NCBI GenBank assembly: GCA_020848035.1 | Contig: JADLAX010000092.1 | Coordinates: forward strand, 16,105 to 80,104 | Reading direction: 5' to 3' | DNA length: 64,000 nucleotides | Origin: Anaerolineae bacterium | GTDB lineage: Bacteria; Chloroflexota; Anaerolineae; Promineifilales; Promineifilaceae | Shown here: positions 48,428 to 56,270 of the stretch, piece by piece | Position numbering within the stretch: the first letter of the stretch is position 1 | Layout of the letters: the number at the start of each line of letters is the position of its first letter | The notes under the pieces: model-generated | Database searches by the model: none | What the model was told of the DNA's origin: nothing | The model's input: the letters and a program-made list of their open reading frames with translations, nothing else | Program-made: the position numbers and the translations under genes

Positions 48428-49303
48428 CTAAACAACTCGAACCGCATTGGCGGCCAGCTTTCCGGCTTCCTCCAGGCCCGCCAGGACCTGCCCCTTGGCG
48501 TTGATCCAGCGAATTTTGTAATTTTCTGAAAGCTTATCCAGTGCCTGCCACAAATCAGCATTGGCCACCGGCTGCTCCCCGCCTTGCTTCATCCAATTCC
48601 GCTTCCGCCAACCACGAATCCACTGCGTTATGCCCTGAAACAAATAATCGGACGTGGTAAAAATCTGCACCTTGCTGCCGGGCGGCAGCATAAGGAGGCC
48701 TTCGATAGCGGCCGTAATTTCCATACGGTTGTTGGTGGTCTGCGGCGATGAACCGCTGAGCTGCTCGGTGTCGCCGCCCTGCTCCAGCACCGCGCCCCAG
48801 CCGCCTGGTCCCGGGTTACCCTTGCAGGAAGACCGCAGGTAAAGTTTGGGCACGTTCTGGTCAATTTCTTCACCGGGCGTAATTTCCAGCCGTGCCTGGC
48901 GCGCCAACTCGTCGACCCGCTCGTTGTAGATGTCGCCGGAATGCCCTTTGACCCAATGCCACTCAATCTGGTGCGTTTTAACCAGCGGCCACAGCGCCTG
49001 CCACAAGTCGACGTTGGGAATCTCTTTGCCTTTGCGCTGCCAGCCCTTGGCGACCCACTCATCGATCCACTCGGTGATGCCTTTGCGCAGGTATTCGGAG
49101 TCGGTGTAGAAGGTGATTTCACACGGCCGTTTCAAAGCCTGCAAAGCGTGGATAGCGGCGGTCAGCTCCATCCGGTTGTTGGTCGCTTCCGGGTCGTTGC
49201 CTTTGAGCACCTTTTCGTGCTGGCCAAAGCGCAAAATGGCGGCCCAACCGCCAATGCCGGGATTGGGATCCGCGCCACCATCGCTGTAAATAATTACTTT
49301 CAT
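48428..49303 (-). CDS. tandem RNase H-like protein, second domain inactive
   Basis: 291 residues, two RNase HI folds. Domain 1 (1-140) has all catalytic residues: Asp8 (YSDGGADPNPG), Glu46 (NNRMELTAA), Asp68 (YTDSEYL), His121 and Asp131 (VKGHSGDIYNERVDELA). Domain 2 (about 150-291) retains the fold signatures (KGNPGPGGWGAV, NNRMEITAAI) and the Glu195, but Asp8 is Ser158, Asp68 is Thr217, His121 is Gln272 and Asp131 is Gly281, so it cannot cut. It probably binds RNA/DNA hybrid or shapes the enzyme, a role played in other proteins by an HBD. The start ATG 49303 lacks a Shine-Dalgarno sequence because the leader is a GTGGCTG heptad repeat. Confidence 0.87.
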   Translation of the reverse strand: MKVIIYSDGGADPNPGIGGWAAILRFGQHEKVLKGNDPEATNNRMELTAAIHALQALKRPCEITFYTDSEYLRKGITEWIDEWVAKGWQRKGKEIPNVDLWQALWPLVKTHQIEWHWVKGHSGDIYNERVDELARQARLEITPGEEIDQNVPKLYLRSSCKGNPGPGGWGAVLEQGGDTEQLSGSSPQTTNNRMEITAAIEGLLMLPPGSKVQIFTTSDYLFQGITQWIRGWRKRNWMKQGGEQPVANADLWQALDKLSENYKIRWINAKGQVLAGLEEAGKLAANAVRVV

Positions 49304-49311
49304 AAGGGGGT

Positions 49312-49363
49312 AGTGGCTGGTGGCTGGTGGCTGGTTTTTACGAACCACCAGCCACCAGCCACA
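49312..49363. repeat. heptad hairpin (GTGGCTG type)
   Basis: GTGGCTGGTGGCTGGTGGCT on the left and ACCACCAGCCACCAGCCAC on the right. It occupies the leader of the RNase H gene and sits just after the reductase gene on the same strand. Confidence 0.8.
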
Positions 49364-49373
49364 AACAACTTTT

Positions 49374-50783
49374 TTAGTGTACGGCCGTTTTGCCCAACGC
49401 GGCCAGCATTTTATCAACCTCGGTGAACTTCACTCGGGGACGGCCCTGCTCGGTGCCAGCGGCCGTTTCCAACTCATCAAGGCGCAGCCAATCCTCGTAG
49501 GAGACGTAGGTGGGTTTCTTTTGCTGCACCAGCTGCGTAATGGCATCCAGTTCAGGGTGGGCCGGAGTGAGGCATTTGCCGGCAGCAACATCTTCCAGCA
49601 TACATTCGGCCGTTTCGGCCGCATCTGGTTTGTTGGTACCAATGACCCCGCTGGGACCACGCTTGATCCAGCCTGCGGTGTACTCGCCCAGCACCGGTTC
49701 GCTGCTCTCCGGGTTCAGCACGCGCCCCTTCTCGTTCAAAATCACGCCCCAGCGCTCGTGGAACGGCACACCGGGCAGGGGAACACCCATGTAGCCAATC
49801 GAGCGGAACACCAGGCCAACCGGAATCTCTTCCACCTGGTCGGTGGTGCGGGAACGCAGCGTGCCGCTGTCCGTCTGGTACAGCTCATTTTTGGCCATGC
49901 GCATGGCCACCACTTCACCCGCTTCATTGCCGATTAGCTCTGTGGGGGAAACCAGAAAGCGCAAAATCAGCCGCTTCGGCTTACCCGCCGGTTCACGCTC
50001 GGACAGCTCCTGAATGATCTCAATGTTGCGCATGGTGCCGCGGTCGGCGTCGGCCAGCGAGGCCTGGCTCAACGGATCCAGCCTGGCTTCTTCGGGCAGC
50101 ACAATCGTATCGGCCCCAATGAGTTCGCCCAGTTCCTTGGCTTCCGGCGGGGTAAAAGCCGCCTGTGCCGGACCCCGACGGCCGATCATGTACACCTCTT
50201 TGACGTTGCTGTTGCTCAACGCTTCAAGGGCGTAATCGGCAATGTCTGTTTCCAGGAGCTCTTCGCGGGTGCGGCACAAGATACGGGCTACGTCAACGGC
50301 CACATTGCCCACGCCAATCACCGCCACGCTCTCCTGTGACAAATCAAATTCGTAGTTGCGGAAGTCGGGATGGCCGTTGTACCAGGCCACAAATTCTGTG
50401 GCCGGATGGCTGTTCTTTAGATCCATGCCGGGAATATCCAGGTACCGATCGGTTTGCGCCCCGGTGGTGTAGACAATTTGGTGATAATGCTGGCGCAGGT
50501 CGGCAACGGTGACGTCTGTACCCAGCTCTACGTTGCCAAAAAAGCGAAAATTGGGTTTGGCAGCCAGGCGGTCAAACACTTTGGTGACGGACTTAATTTT
50601 TTGATGATCGGGGGCGACGCCGTTGCGGACCAGGCCAAAAGGGGTCGGCAGGCGGTCGTACATATCGATCGTGATGTGAAGGTTATTTTCTTTGAAGAGG
50701 CGTTCGGCCGTATAAAACCCGGCCGGACCAGCTCCCACAATAGCGACACGCAGTGGGTTGGTGTCGCTGCCGACTTGAGACAT
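49374..50783 (-). CDS. fprA: FprA-type ferredoxin/adrenodoxin-NADP+ reductase
   Basis: 469 residues. FAD site RVAIVGAGPAGFYTAERLF, then the glutathione-reductase-like motif DRLPTPFGLVRNGVAPDHQK typical of adrenodoxin reductase/FprA; NADP site VAVIGVGNVAVDVARIL and MIGRRGPAQAAFTPPEAKEL; C-terminal TAGWIKRGPSGVIGTNKPDA. Transfers electrons from NADPH to a ferredoxin; P450s are frequent clients, and one is encoded in this window, 35 kb away. Start ATG 50783 with AAGGAG seven bases upstream. Followed downstream by the RNase H gene; preceded by the CBS-domain gene on the same strand (18 bp). Confidence 0.92.
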   Translation of the reverse strand: MSQVGSDTNPLRVAIVGAGPAGFYTAERLFKENNLHITIDMYDRLPTPFGLVRNGVAPDHQKIKSVTKVFDRLAAKPNFRFFGNVELGTDVTVADLRQHYHQIVYTTGAQTDRYLDIPGMDLKNSHPATEFVAWYNGHPDFRNYEFDLSQESVAVIGVGNVAVDVARILCRTREELLETDIADYALEALSNSNVKEVYMIGRRGPAQAAFTPPEAKELGELIGADTIVLPEEARLDPLSQASLADADRGTMRNIEIIQELSEREPAGKPKRLILRFLVSPTELIGNEAGEVVAMRMAKNELYQTDSGTLRSRTTDQVEEIPVGLVFRSIGYMGVPLPGVPFHERWGVILNEKGRVLNPESSEPVLGEYTAGWIKRGPSGVIGTNKPDAAETAECMLEDVAAGKCLTPAHPELDAITQLVQQKKPTYVSYEDWLRLDELETAAGTEQGRPRVKFTEVDKMLAALGKTAVH

Positions 50784-50801
50784 ATGCTTGCTCCTTGATA
50801 C

Positions 50802-51233
50802 CTATTCAGTGGCTAAAATTTGTGTTTCCAGCGTGTCGATCTGGCCATGATAATAATCGCGCTGCGCCTTCAACACGTCTCCAATAGAAATGATGCCCAA
50901 CAGCTTGCCCTGTTCCACCACCGGCATATGCCGAAAACGGTGCTCGGTCATCACGTGGGCCACCGACATTAAATCGTCTTGGGGCACACAGGTAATCACT
51001 TTGGCCGTCATCAACTCTTTAACCGGCTGGTTCAGCAGGTCATCGCGGTGAGTTAGCTGGCGCACCACATCTCGTTCTGAGAGGATGCCAATCAGCGCAT
51101 CCGTTTCATCGAGCACCACAATGGCACCGATATTATGCTGAGATAAAAGTGCAACGGCTTCCTTAACGGGCTGTTCCGGGGCAATGGTGATTAGTTTATT
51201 GCCTTTTTTCGCTAGTATTGTACTGACTTTCAT
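50802..51233 (-). CDS. CBS-domain pair protein
   Basis: 143 residues from ATG 51233 (GGGAG seven bases upstream). Two CBS domains: LITIAPEQPVKEAVALLSQH with GAIVVLDETDALIGILSERD, and VITCVPQDDLMSVAHVMTEH with RHMPVVEQGKLLGIISIGDV. Such stand-alone pairs bind adenosine nucleotides and signal energy state. Nothing suggests a DNA-binding function. It is probably cotranscribed with fprA, suggesting energy/redox control. Confidence 0.9.
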   Translation of the reverse strand: MKVSTILAKKGNKLITIAPEQPVKEAVALLSQHNIGAIVVLDETDALIGILSERDVVRQLTHRDDLLNQPVKELMTAKVITCVPQDDLMSVAHVMTEHRFRHMPVVEQGKLLGIISIGDVLKAQRDYYHGQIDTLETQILATE

Positions 51234-51247
51234 CACAAATCTCCCAA

Positions 51248-52639
51248 TTACTTCATCACGTTGCCCAATGGGGCACAAGCCGGGCAGCTGCCGTTCTGGC
51301 GCACAATGGCATAACCCGCCTGCGGATCCCCATCAAGCTCGTACTTGGTGAAGTCTAAGTTAAACACAATGGCTAAACGAACGTACCCGCTGTTTTTGGC
51401 GATTTGGGCCGCCTCGGCCAGCCAGGCGGCCTGCTGGTTCAGTTTGGTGTTGGCAGCCCAGCTAAAGCCAGGCGGCACGCCGCTAAAACCTTCGGGGGAC
51501 ATGTAGCCAAACTCGGTCAGGCAGAGGTTACGCGTGCTGAAGGTGCTGCGATACAGGTTTAAGGTTGGCCCAAAATACCAGCTGTAGTGCCGGTCACCTG
51601 GATCGGCGGGGTGGCCGGAGGTGGCGCTGGGTGCGGTGGCCCCGGCGTTGTAGTGCACGCCAACACAGTCCATGTAGTTGGCGGCCCCGGCGCTGCGCAT
51701 TCCGGCCAGGTAGCGGCTGTCTGACCAGGCGTTGGTATTGTTATCGAATCCGGTAGGGGCCAGGGCACCAGAAATGACCATGATGTTGGAATTGGTGGCT
51801 TTAACGGCCGTATATGCCGGTGCCAGCATGTTGTTCACGTAAGAACTGGGGCTGATCTGCCCGGCAGGCCATTCAAAATCGATGTTCATCTCGTTCCACA
51901 CTTCGATGGCATCGGGGCCAAGCGCGGCGACCTGCTTGACGAAGTCGATGTAAGCGAGGAAGTTGATGCTGTTCGCCGCCGGGTAGGCGCTGTCTCCGGT
52001 AACGGTGACCAGAATTTTGAACCCTTTGCTGTGCGCCGCGTTGATGAGCGATTCCAGGTTGGCCAAACTATCACCAGACGGCCATTTGTACTGGTATTTG
52101 ATCCAGGTCATGCCGGCTTCTTGCAGGCGCGCCTGGTTATTCAGATTCAGCGTTTGTGCGCCAAGGGCAAAACTGGCGTTTCCTGGCGGGGCAGGATTAC
52201 CTGATCCACCGCCCGGAATGGTGAGAACCTGGCCCACATAAATGAGGTTGATGTTGGTTATGCCGCTGGCCTGGGCAATGGCAGCGGCGGTGGTATTGAA
52301 GCGGCGGGCAATGGCCGAAAGCGTATCACCAGCCTGGACCGTGTAGGTTTGTGTGCCGGTGGGTGGCGGCGGTGTGGGGGTGGTGCCGGGTGGCGGTGGG
52401 GTGGGGCTTGGTGCCCCAGCAACGGGAATTTCGATGTCCTGGCCAACGTAGATAAGATTGGGGTTGGTAATTTGAGGATTGGCCTGAAGGATGGTGGAAA
52501 TGGAAGTGCCAAACCGGCTGGCAATGCCGGAAAGGGTATCGCCCCAGGTGACGCGATAGGTGAGGGCAGATACGGCCGTTACCACCCCAAACAACAGCAG
52601 CAATGCCAATGTAGAGGCAAACCAACGCGATCTTTTCAT
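51248..52639 (-). CDS. secreted glycoside hydrolase with two LysM domains
   Basis: 463 residues. Signal peptide MKRSRWFASTLALLLLFGVV; LysM domains 28-71 (YRVTWGDTLSGIASRF) and 98-142 (YTVQAGDTLSAIARRF) separated by a Pro-rich linker. The rest (about 155-463) is a clan A-like TIM barrel: acid/base candidate Glu250 in EVWNEMN, nucleophile candidate Glu376 in LTEFGYMS. LysM binds peptidoglycan or chitin, so the enzyme acts at the cell wall or on outside glycans; family is near GH39/GH5-type, not certain. Start ATG 52639, GGAG seven bases upstream. Divergent from the cytochrome. Confidence 0.85.
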   Translation of the reverse strand: MKRSRWFASTLALLLLFGVVTAVSALTYRVTWGDTLSGIASRFGTSISTILQANPQITNPNLIYVGQDIEIPVAGAPSPTPPPPGTTPTPPPPTGTQTYTVQAGDTLSAIARRFNTTAAAIAQASGITNINLIYVGQVLTIPGGGSGNPAPPGNASFALGAQTLNLNNQARLQEAGMTWIKYQYKWPSGDSLANLESLINAAHSKGFKILVTVTGDSAYPAANSINFLAYIDFVKQVAALGPDAIEVWNEMNIDFEWPAGQISPSSYVNNMLAPAYTAVKATNSNIMVISGALAPTGFDNNTNAWSDSRYLAGMRSAGAANYMDCVGVHYNAGATAPSATSGHPADPGDRHYSWYFGPTLNLYRSTFSTRNLCLTEFGYMSPEGFSGVPPGFSWAANTKLNQQAAWLAEAAQIAKNSGYVRLAIVFNLDFTKYELDGDPQAGYAIVRQNGSCPACAPLGNVMK

Positions 52640-52679
52640 GGTAAATCTCCTGGTGAATAACCAATGACAACTGTTCACA

Positions 52680-52707
52680 TTATAATCAGAGATGACATAA
52701 ACACAAG
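52680..52707 (-). promoter_or_regulatory. promoter of the LysM glycosidase
   Basis: On the minus strand TTGTGT (52707-52702), 16-bp spacer, consensus TATAAT (52685-52680), 40 bp before the start codon. Confidence 0.6.
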
Positions 52708-52731
52708 TTAGGGACAACTCGCGGCAAGCTC

Positions 52732-53478
52732 ATGGAAAATCCTCGGCGAAAATTTCGTGGTGTGCTACAAGGGCTGGTTGTGGTTTTGCTGCTGTTTGTC
52801 GGCTCGCTGGCGACCGCTTCAGAGCTGGAAGAGCGGGATGAATTTTGCACCAGCTGCCATCGCGCCCCTGAAGTGACCTATGTTGCGCGAGCGCAAACGG
52901 CCGTTACCCACCCCGCCACCGACCTCGCCAGCTTCCACTACGCCGACAACAGCCAGTTTCGCTGCGTCGACTGCCATCGCGGCGACCAGAGCCTGGAACA
53001 GCGGGCGGCTATTTTGTGGCTGGCGGTGCAGGATACGGCCGTTCACTTCCTCGGCACGCCCGACCAGACCATTGAAAAGGGCAGTGTGCCCGCGCCCAAC
53101 CCACACGCAGGCAGTTGGCAGGGGCCAGAGCGGTACAGCCGCACCCCCGACATCCTCAACGACGGCTGCCTGAGCTGCCACCAGGACGCCCTGACCCTGG
53201 TCGGGTTTGAGAACCATTTCCACAACAAGCTGCCCCAGGCCCAAACTGCCTATGCGCAAACGCAGCGGCTCAACTTTCCGGCCGATTGGTCGGGCGAGGC
53301 GGGGAGTTCGGCGCTGCTGGTGGCCGAAGCCACGGTGCTCACTTGCCTGGACTGCCACCGCGCTCACGTGCCAGGGCTGGAATTTGAGTACTTTTTGAAT
53401 GAAACGGCCGTTGTCCTACCCGCCTGTGTGCAGTGTCATCTGGAGGCGGAAGCGGGGCCGGGGGATTTGGGGAGATGA
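52732..53478 (+). CDS. membrane-anchored pentaheme c-type cytochrome (NapC/NirT-like)
   Basis: 248 residues. One N-terminal helix (10-29, GVLQGLVVVLLLFVGSLATA), then five CxxCH heme sites: CTSCH 39, CVDCH 78, CLSCH 146, CLDCH 205, CVQCH 232 (first Cys). Extra His residues (HP, FHY, HFHNK, HRAH) can be the distal ligands. The anchor plus multiheme head is the design of NapC/NirT/NrfH quinol dehydrogenases, which pass electrons from menaquinol to outside partners, but the usual four-heme spacing is not kept. The start ATG 52732 lacks a clear ribosome site. Partner reductase not in the window. Confidence 0.85.
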   Translation: MENPRRKFRGVLQGLVVVLLLFVGSLATASELEERDEFCTSCHRAPEVTYVARAQTAVTHPATDLASFHYADNSQFRCVDCHRGDQSLEQRAAILWLAVQDTAVHFLGTPDQTIEKGSVPAPNPHAGSWQGPERYSRTPDILNDGCLSCHQDALTLVGFENHFHNKLPQAQTAYAQTQRLNFPADWSGEAGSSALLVAEATVLTCLDCHRAHVPGLEFEYFLNETAVVLPACVQCHLEAEAGPGDLGR

Positions 53479-53580
53479 CAGGGTGAAGGGGTGACAGGGT
53501 GAAGGGGTGATCTTTTAATCTGTGTCATCTGTGCAATCTGTGGACGATCTTTCTCTTTTCCCTATGTGCGCTCTGTGGCA
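53475..53580. repeat. two tandem-unit arrays between convergent genes
   Basis: 53475-53512: GACAGGGTGAAGGGGT twice (8-nt units); 53518-53580: ATCTGTGTCATCTGTGCAAT and TGTGCGCTCTGTGG units. Both arrays have relatives inside the 57745-60837 gene. Confidence 0.7.
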
Positions 53581-53585
53581 AAAAA

Positions 53586-54290
53586 TTAGTCGCGGACGGC
53601 CGTTTCACAGGCAGGCCACGGGTCTTCACCGGCGAGCAGGGCGGCCAGGGCCGGGCTGTCGGCGTAGATGCCCCAGTAGCGCGGCGGCAGCAGGGCGGCG
53701 ATCTTCACCATGATGAGGTGGGTGTACGCCGCCAAATCGGATCCCTTCGCACGACGGCCGATTTCCGGCAAGGTGTACGGCTCGCCAATGCGCAGCTTGA
53801 CGTTGGTGAAGCGCAGCTTCTTAAAGTTGGCAAAAAGCAGATCGTTGTTTTCAAACGCCACGGGCAGGATGGGTACGCCAGAGCGGCTGGCCAGGTAGGC
53901 CGCGCCCACCTTCGCCTCCTGCATCTGCCCGGTTTTGCTGCGGCTGCCCTCGGGTGCCAGGCCAAACACCACGCCACGCTCAATCGCCGCCATCGCGTCG
54001 CGCAGCCCCTGGCGGTCCACCTCGCCGCGATTGATGTAAATCGCCCCCAACCAGGCCATGATCGGCCCGTAAACCGGGTGGTGACGCCACTTTTCCCCGG
54101 CAAAAAAGGCCCACTCGACCGTGGGGAAAGCCATCAGCAGCAGCGGCGTGTCGGCCACGCTGGTGTGGTTGAGGGTAACGATGTAGGGGCCGCTGGCGGG
54201 AATGTTTTCCCGGCCAATGACCTCCATGCGGGTGAGCAAAATGGTGCGGGTGATGTGCATGGCAGCACTGATCAGTCGGTAACGAAACAT
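53586..54290 (-). CDS. 1-acyl-glycerol-3-phosphate acyltransferase (PlsC-type)
   Basis: 234 residues. Acyltransferase box I NHTSVADTPLLL (NHxxxxD), box II around FFAGEKWRHHPVYGPIMAWL, box III GLAPEGSRSKTGQM (EGxRS), box IV GVPILPVAFEN. One N-terminal hydrophobic stretch suggests membrane association. Transfers an acyl group to lysophosphatidic acid in phospholipid synthesis, or to a related lipid. Start ATG 54290 (MFRYRLISAAMHITRT). Cotranscription with the LysM lipoprotein upstream is possible (both minus strand, 38 bp apart). Confidence 0.9.
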   Translation of the reverse strand: MFRYRLISAAMHITRTILLTRMEVIGRENIPASGPYIVTLNHTSVADTPLLLMAFPTVEWAFFAGEKWRHHPVYGPIMAWLGAIYINRGEVDRQGLRDAMAAIERGVVFGLAPEGSRSKTGQMQEAKVGAAYLASRSGVPILPVAFENNDLLFANFKKLRFTNVKLRIGEPYTLPEIGRRAKGSDLAAYTHLIMVKIAALLPPRYWGIYADSPALAALLAGEDPWPACETAVRD

Positions 54291-54302
54291 GGCAGAAATC
54301 TT

Positions 54303-54345
54303 ACTGGTTAATGGTGAATTGTAAATGGTTAATTGTTAATTGTTT
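54303..54345. repeat. TTAATGGT/TTAATTG-type array
   Basis: TTAATGGTGAATTGTAAATG then GTTAATTGTTAATTG. Provides the last codons (TINN) of the LysM lipoprotein gene; related to 60822-60899. Confidence 0.65.
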
Positions 54346-55411
54346 GCGCCTCGGCGTGTAGGGTGTAGCTGACGGTAGCGCCACCGGGGGGAGCGGCTTC
54401 AAGCAGGAACGGCCGTTCCGCCCCCACGCCCAATTCCTCGGCCACCACCTGCTGCTGGAAGCCGGTCACGTTGCCCTGCGCGTCGTAAAAGGTGGCGGTG
54501 AGCTCTACCTGGGCGACGGCCGTTGCCGCCCCATTCACCACCACGCCGCTGAGCGAGACGCCATCCCCATTGGTCTCAAGGGCGGCGTCCTGCACCGCGA
54601 TGTCCAGCGTGCGGTTGCCCAGTTCCACCACCGCCTGCCCGCCTATGACGGTGACCGTCTGCTGCGAGAAATCGCCCGGAGGCTCGTTGACCAGCACGCC
54701 AAACGGGCCGCGCTCGCCCGGCTGGATGATAGACGCCGCCACCCAGGCCGTCACGCTGCCCACCGAACGGCCGTCCGCCGCCAGCAGCCCAATTTCCACC
54801 TGGATATTTTCCACGGCCGTTTCCCCCTCATTGGTCACCTCGCCCAGCAGCCACAGGCTGCCCAGCGGCGTCTGGTAGGCGTGAATTTTGGTAATGGCGA
54901 CCCGGATAGGAACGGCCGTGCCCGGGGCCAGCAGCGGATTCACCGTAGCGGGCGGCGGCAGCACCACGGGCTGGCCAATCTGCAAATTCTCCGGCACGAT
55001 GCCCGGATTGAGCGTCACGATTTCCTCGACCGTAGTGCCGCGCTCGATGGCAATGCCCAGGAGCGTATCGCCCGACACAATCTGGTAGACGATGGGCGTG
55101 GCCGTCGGCGTGGCGGTGGGCGTGGGTAAAGGCGTGGGGGTGGTTTGGATAACGGCCGTTGTTGGCACCGCCCGCGTGGCAAACGAGACGCCAATTTGGG
55201 GTGTGGGGGTGAAAATGGCTGTGGTGGGGGGAACGGCCGTTTCTCCCCCGGTCTGGCAGGCGGTGAGTAAAAACACAAACACCACGATCAACACCCTCAC
55301 CCCAACCCTCTCCCTGAGAGGGAGAGGGAGCCGATTCCCTCCCCCTTGCAGGGGGAGGGCCAGGGTGGGGGTAAAGAGCCAGGCCAGAAAAATTTCGTTC
55401 AACTTACGCAT
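54329..55411 (-). CDS. LysM lipoprotein with a repeat inserted at the signal peptide
   Basis: 360 residues from ATG 55411, or 323 from GTG 55300. Starting at the GTG gives a clean lipoprotein signal, MRVLIVVFVFLLTAC. Starting at the ATG adds MRKLNEIFLAWLF plus a stretch (TPTLALPLQGGGNRLPLPLR) that is the translation of a GC-rich palindromic repeat. After the lipobox: Thr/Pro linker, one LysM domain (YQIVSGDTLLGIAIERGTTV), then two beta-sandwich FxLYD-like domains with VAITKIHAYQTPLGSLWLLG and ALETNGDGVSLSGVVVNGAA. Cell-surface, wall-binding; exact job unknown. The C-terminal TINN derives from another repeat. PlsC follows. Confidence 0.8.
   Translation of the reverse strand: MRKLNEIFLAWLFTPTLALPLQGGGNRLPLPLRERVGVRVLIVVFVFLLTACQTGGETAVPPTTAIFTPTPQIGVSFATRAVPTTAVIQTTPTPLPTPTATPTATPIVYQIVSGDTLLGIAIERGTTVEEIVTLNPGIVPENLQIGQPVVLPPPATVNPLLAPGTAVPIRVAITKIHAYQTPLGSLWLLGEVTNEGETAVENIQVEIGLLAADGRSVGSVTAWVAASIIQPGERGPFGVLVNEPPGDFSQQTVTVIGGQAVVELGNRTLDIAVQDAALETNGDGVSLSGVVVNGAATAVAQVELTATFYDAQGNVTGFQQQVVAEELGVGAERPFLLEAAPPGGATVSYTLHAEAQTINN
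55293..55374. repeat. GC-rich double-hairpin repeat inside the lipoprotein leader
   Basis: Two nested palindromes, CCCTCTCCCT-GAG-AGGGAGAGGG (first arm 10 nt) and CCCTCCCCCT-TGC-AGGGGGAGGG, flanked by ACCCTCACCCC and its approximate complement GGGTGGGGGT. I recall this CCCTCACCCC...CTCTCCC type from many bacterial genomes. It supplies the in-frame codons and possibly the start of the lipoprotein. Confidence 0.8.
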
Positions 55412-55488
55412 AACAAAACAGGAAGTATATAACCAAACGCGCAAATGGCACGGGGGGTCGAAGCTTACCCATGAAAGATTCAGGGTTG

Positions 55489-55538
55489 AAACGTGAAGCG
55501 TGAAACGTGAGGAGCAAATTCACGTTTCACGTTTCACT
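55489..55538. repeat. heptad hairpin (CGTGAAA type)
   Basis: GAAACGTGAAGCGTGAAACG on the left, TTCACGTTTCACGTTTCAC on the right. In the leader region of the sigma factor gene. Confidence 0.8.
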
Positions 55539-55620
55539 TTTGGCCAACGGCCGTTATCCCCGGTAAAGTTAGCCACAACTGAAAGATTTGCCTCTCTCAA
55601 GCGTTATACAGGCAGAAAAG

Positions 55621-55686
55621 GTGGCAAGTGGCAGGTAGCAAGTGGCAAGTTAACACATGCAACCTGCCACTTCTCACCTGCAACCC
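55621..55686. repeat. heptad hairpin (GTGGCAA type)
   Basis: GTGGCAA, GTGGCAG, GTAGCAA, GTGGCAA, GTTAACA, then ATGCAACCTGCCACTTCTCA. Same unit as 40801-40860. Ends 17 bp before the sigma factor start. Confidence 0.8.
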
Positions 55687-55703
55687 TAAAAACCGAGGTT
55701 TTT

Positions 55704-56270
55704 ATGCTTGATAACGACCAACAGCTTGTCGAACAGGCCCGGCAAGACCCGGCAGCGTTTGGCGTGCTTTATGACCGGTACGTGGACCGCATTTTTGCCT
55801 ACACAGCCCGGCTCATGCAGGATGAAGCAGCGGCCCAGGACGTCACGGCCGTTACCTTCGAAAAAGCGCTCAACCAGATCCGGCAGCGTGGCTGGCAGGG
55901 CGACAGCTTTATCGCCTGGCTCTACCGCATCGCCCGCAACGAGGCGATGTCCAAGCTGCGGCGGCAGAAGTGGCTCTCACCAAAGAGCTGGTTTGGCAGT
56001 ACGGAACTGCGCGCGACGGAAACGGCCGTGCAATCCCGCCAGACCCGTCAGGCCATTCACCGCGCCCTGGCCCGCCTGCGCCCCAAAGACCGCGACATCA
56101 TCGTTTTGCGCTACCTGGAAGAGCTCTCCAGCGAAGACGTTGCCAAAATCCTGGCCTGTTCCCCCGATAACGTGTACGTGCGCCTGCACCGCGCCCTGGC
56201 CCGGCTGCGCGCCGAGCTGGAAAGCGACCCGGCGGCGCTGCCGAGAGAGGTAAATCCCCATGTCTCGTAA
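55704..56270 (+). CDS. ECF-type RNA polymerase sigma factor
   Basis: 188 residues from ATG 55704 (GAGG five bases upstream); the frame stays open upstream only because it runs through two repeats. Region 2: DPAAFGVLYDRYVDRIFAYT, AQDVTAVTFEKALNQI, then SFIAWLYRIARNEAMSKLRR; region 4: LARLRPKDRDIIVLRYLEEL then SSEDVAKILACSPDNVYVRL. An ECF sigma factor of the sigma-70 family that directs RNA polymerase to stress or envelope genes. Overlaps the next gene by 11 bp, which encodes a membrane protein, likely its anti-sigma partner. Confidence 0.93.
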   Translation: MLDNDQQLVEQARQDPAAFGVLYDRYVDRIFAYTARLMQDEAAAQDVTAVTFEKALNQIRQRGWQGDSFIAWLYRIARNEAMSKLRRQKWLSPKSWFGSTELRATETAVQSRQTRQAIHRALARLRPKDRDIIVLRYLEELSSEDVAKILACSPDNVYVRLHRALARLRAELESDPAALPREVNPHVS

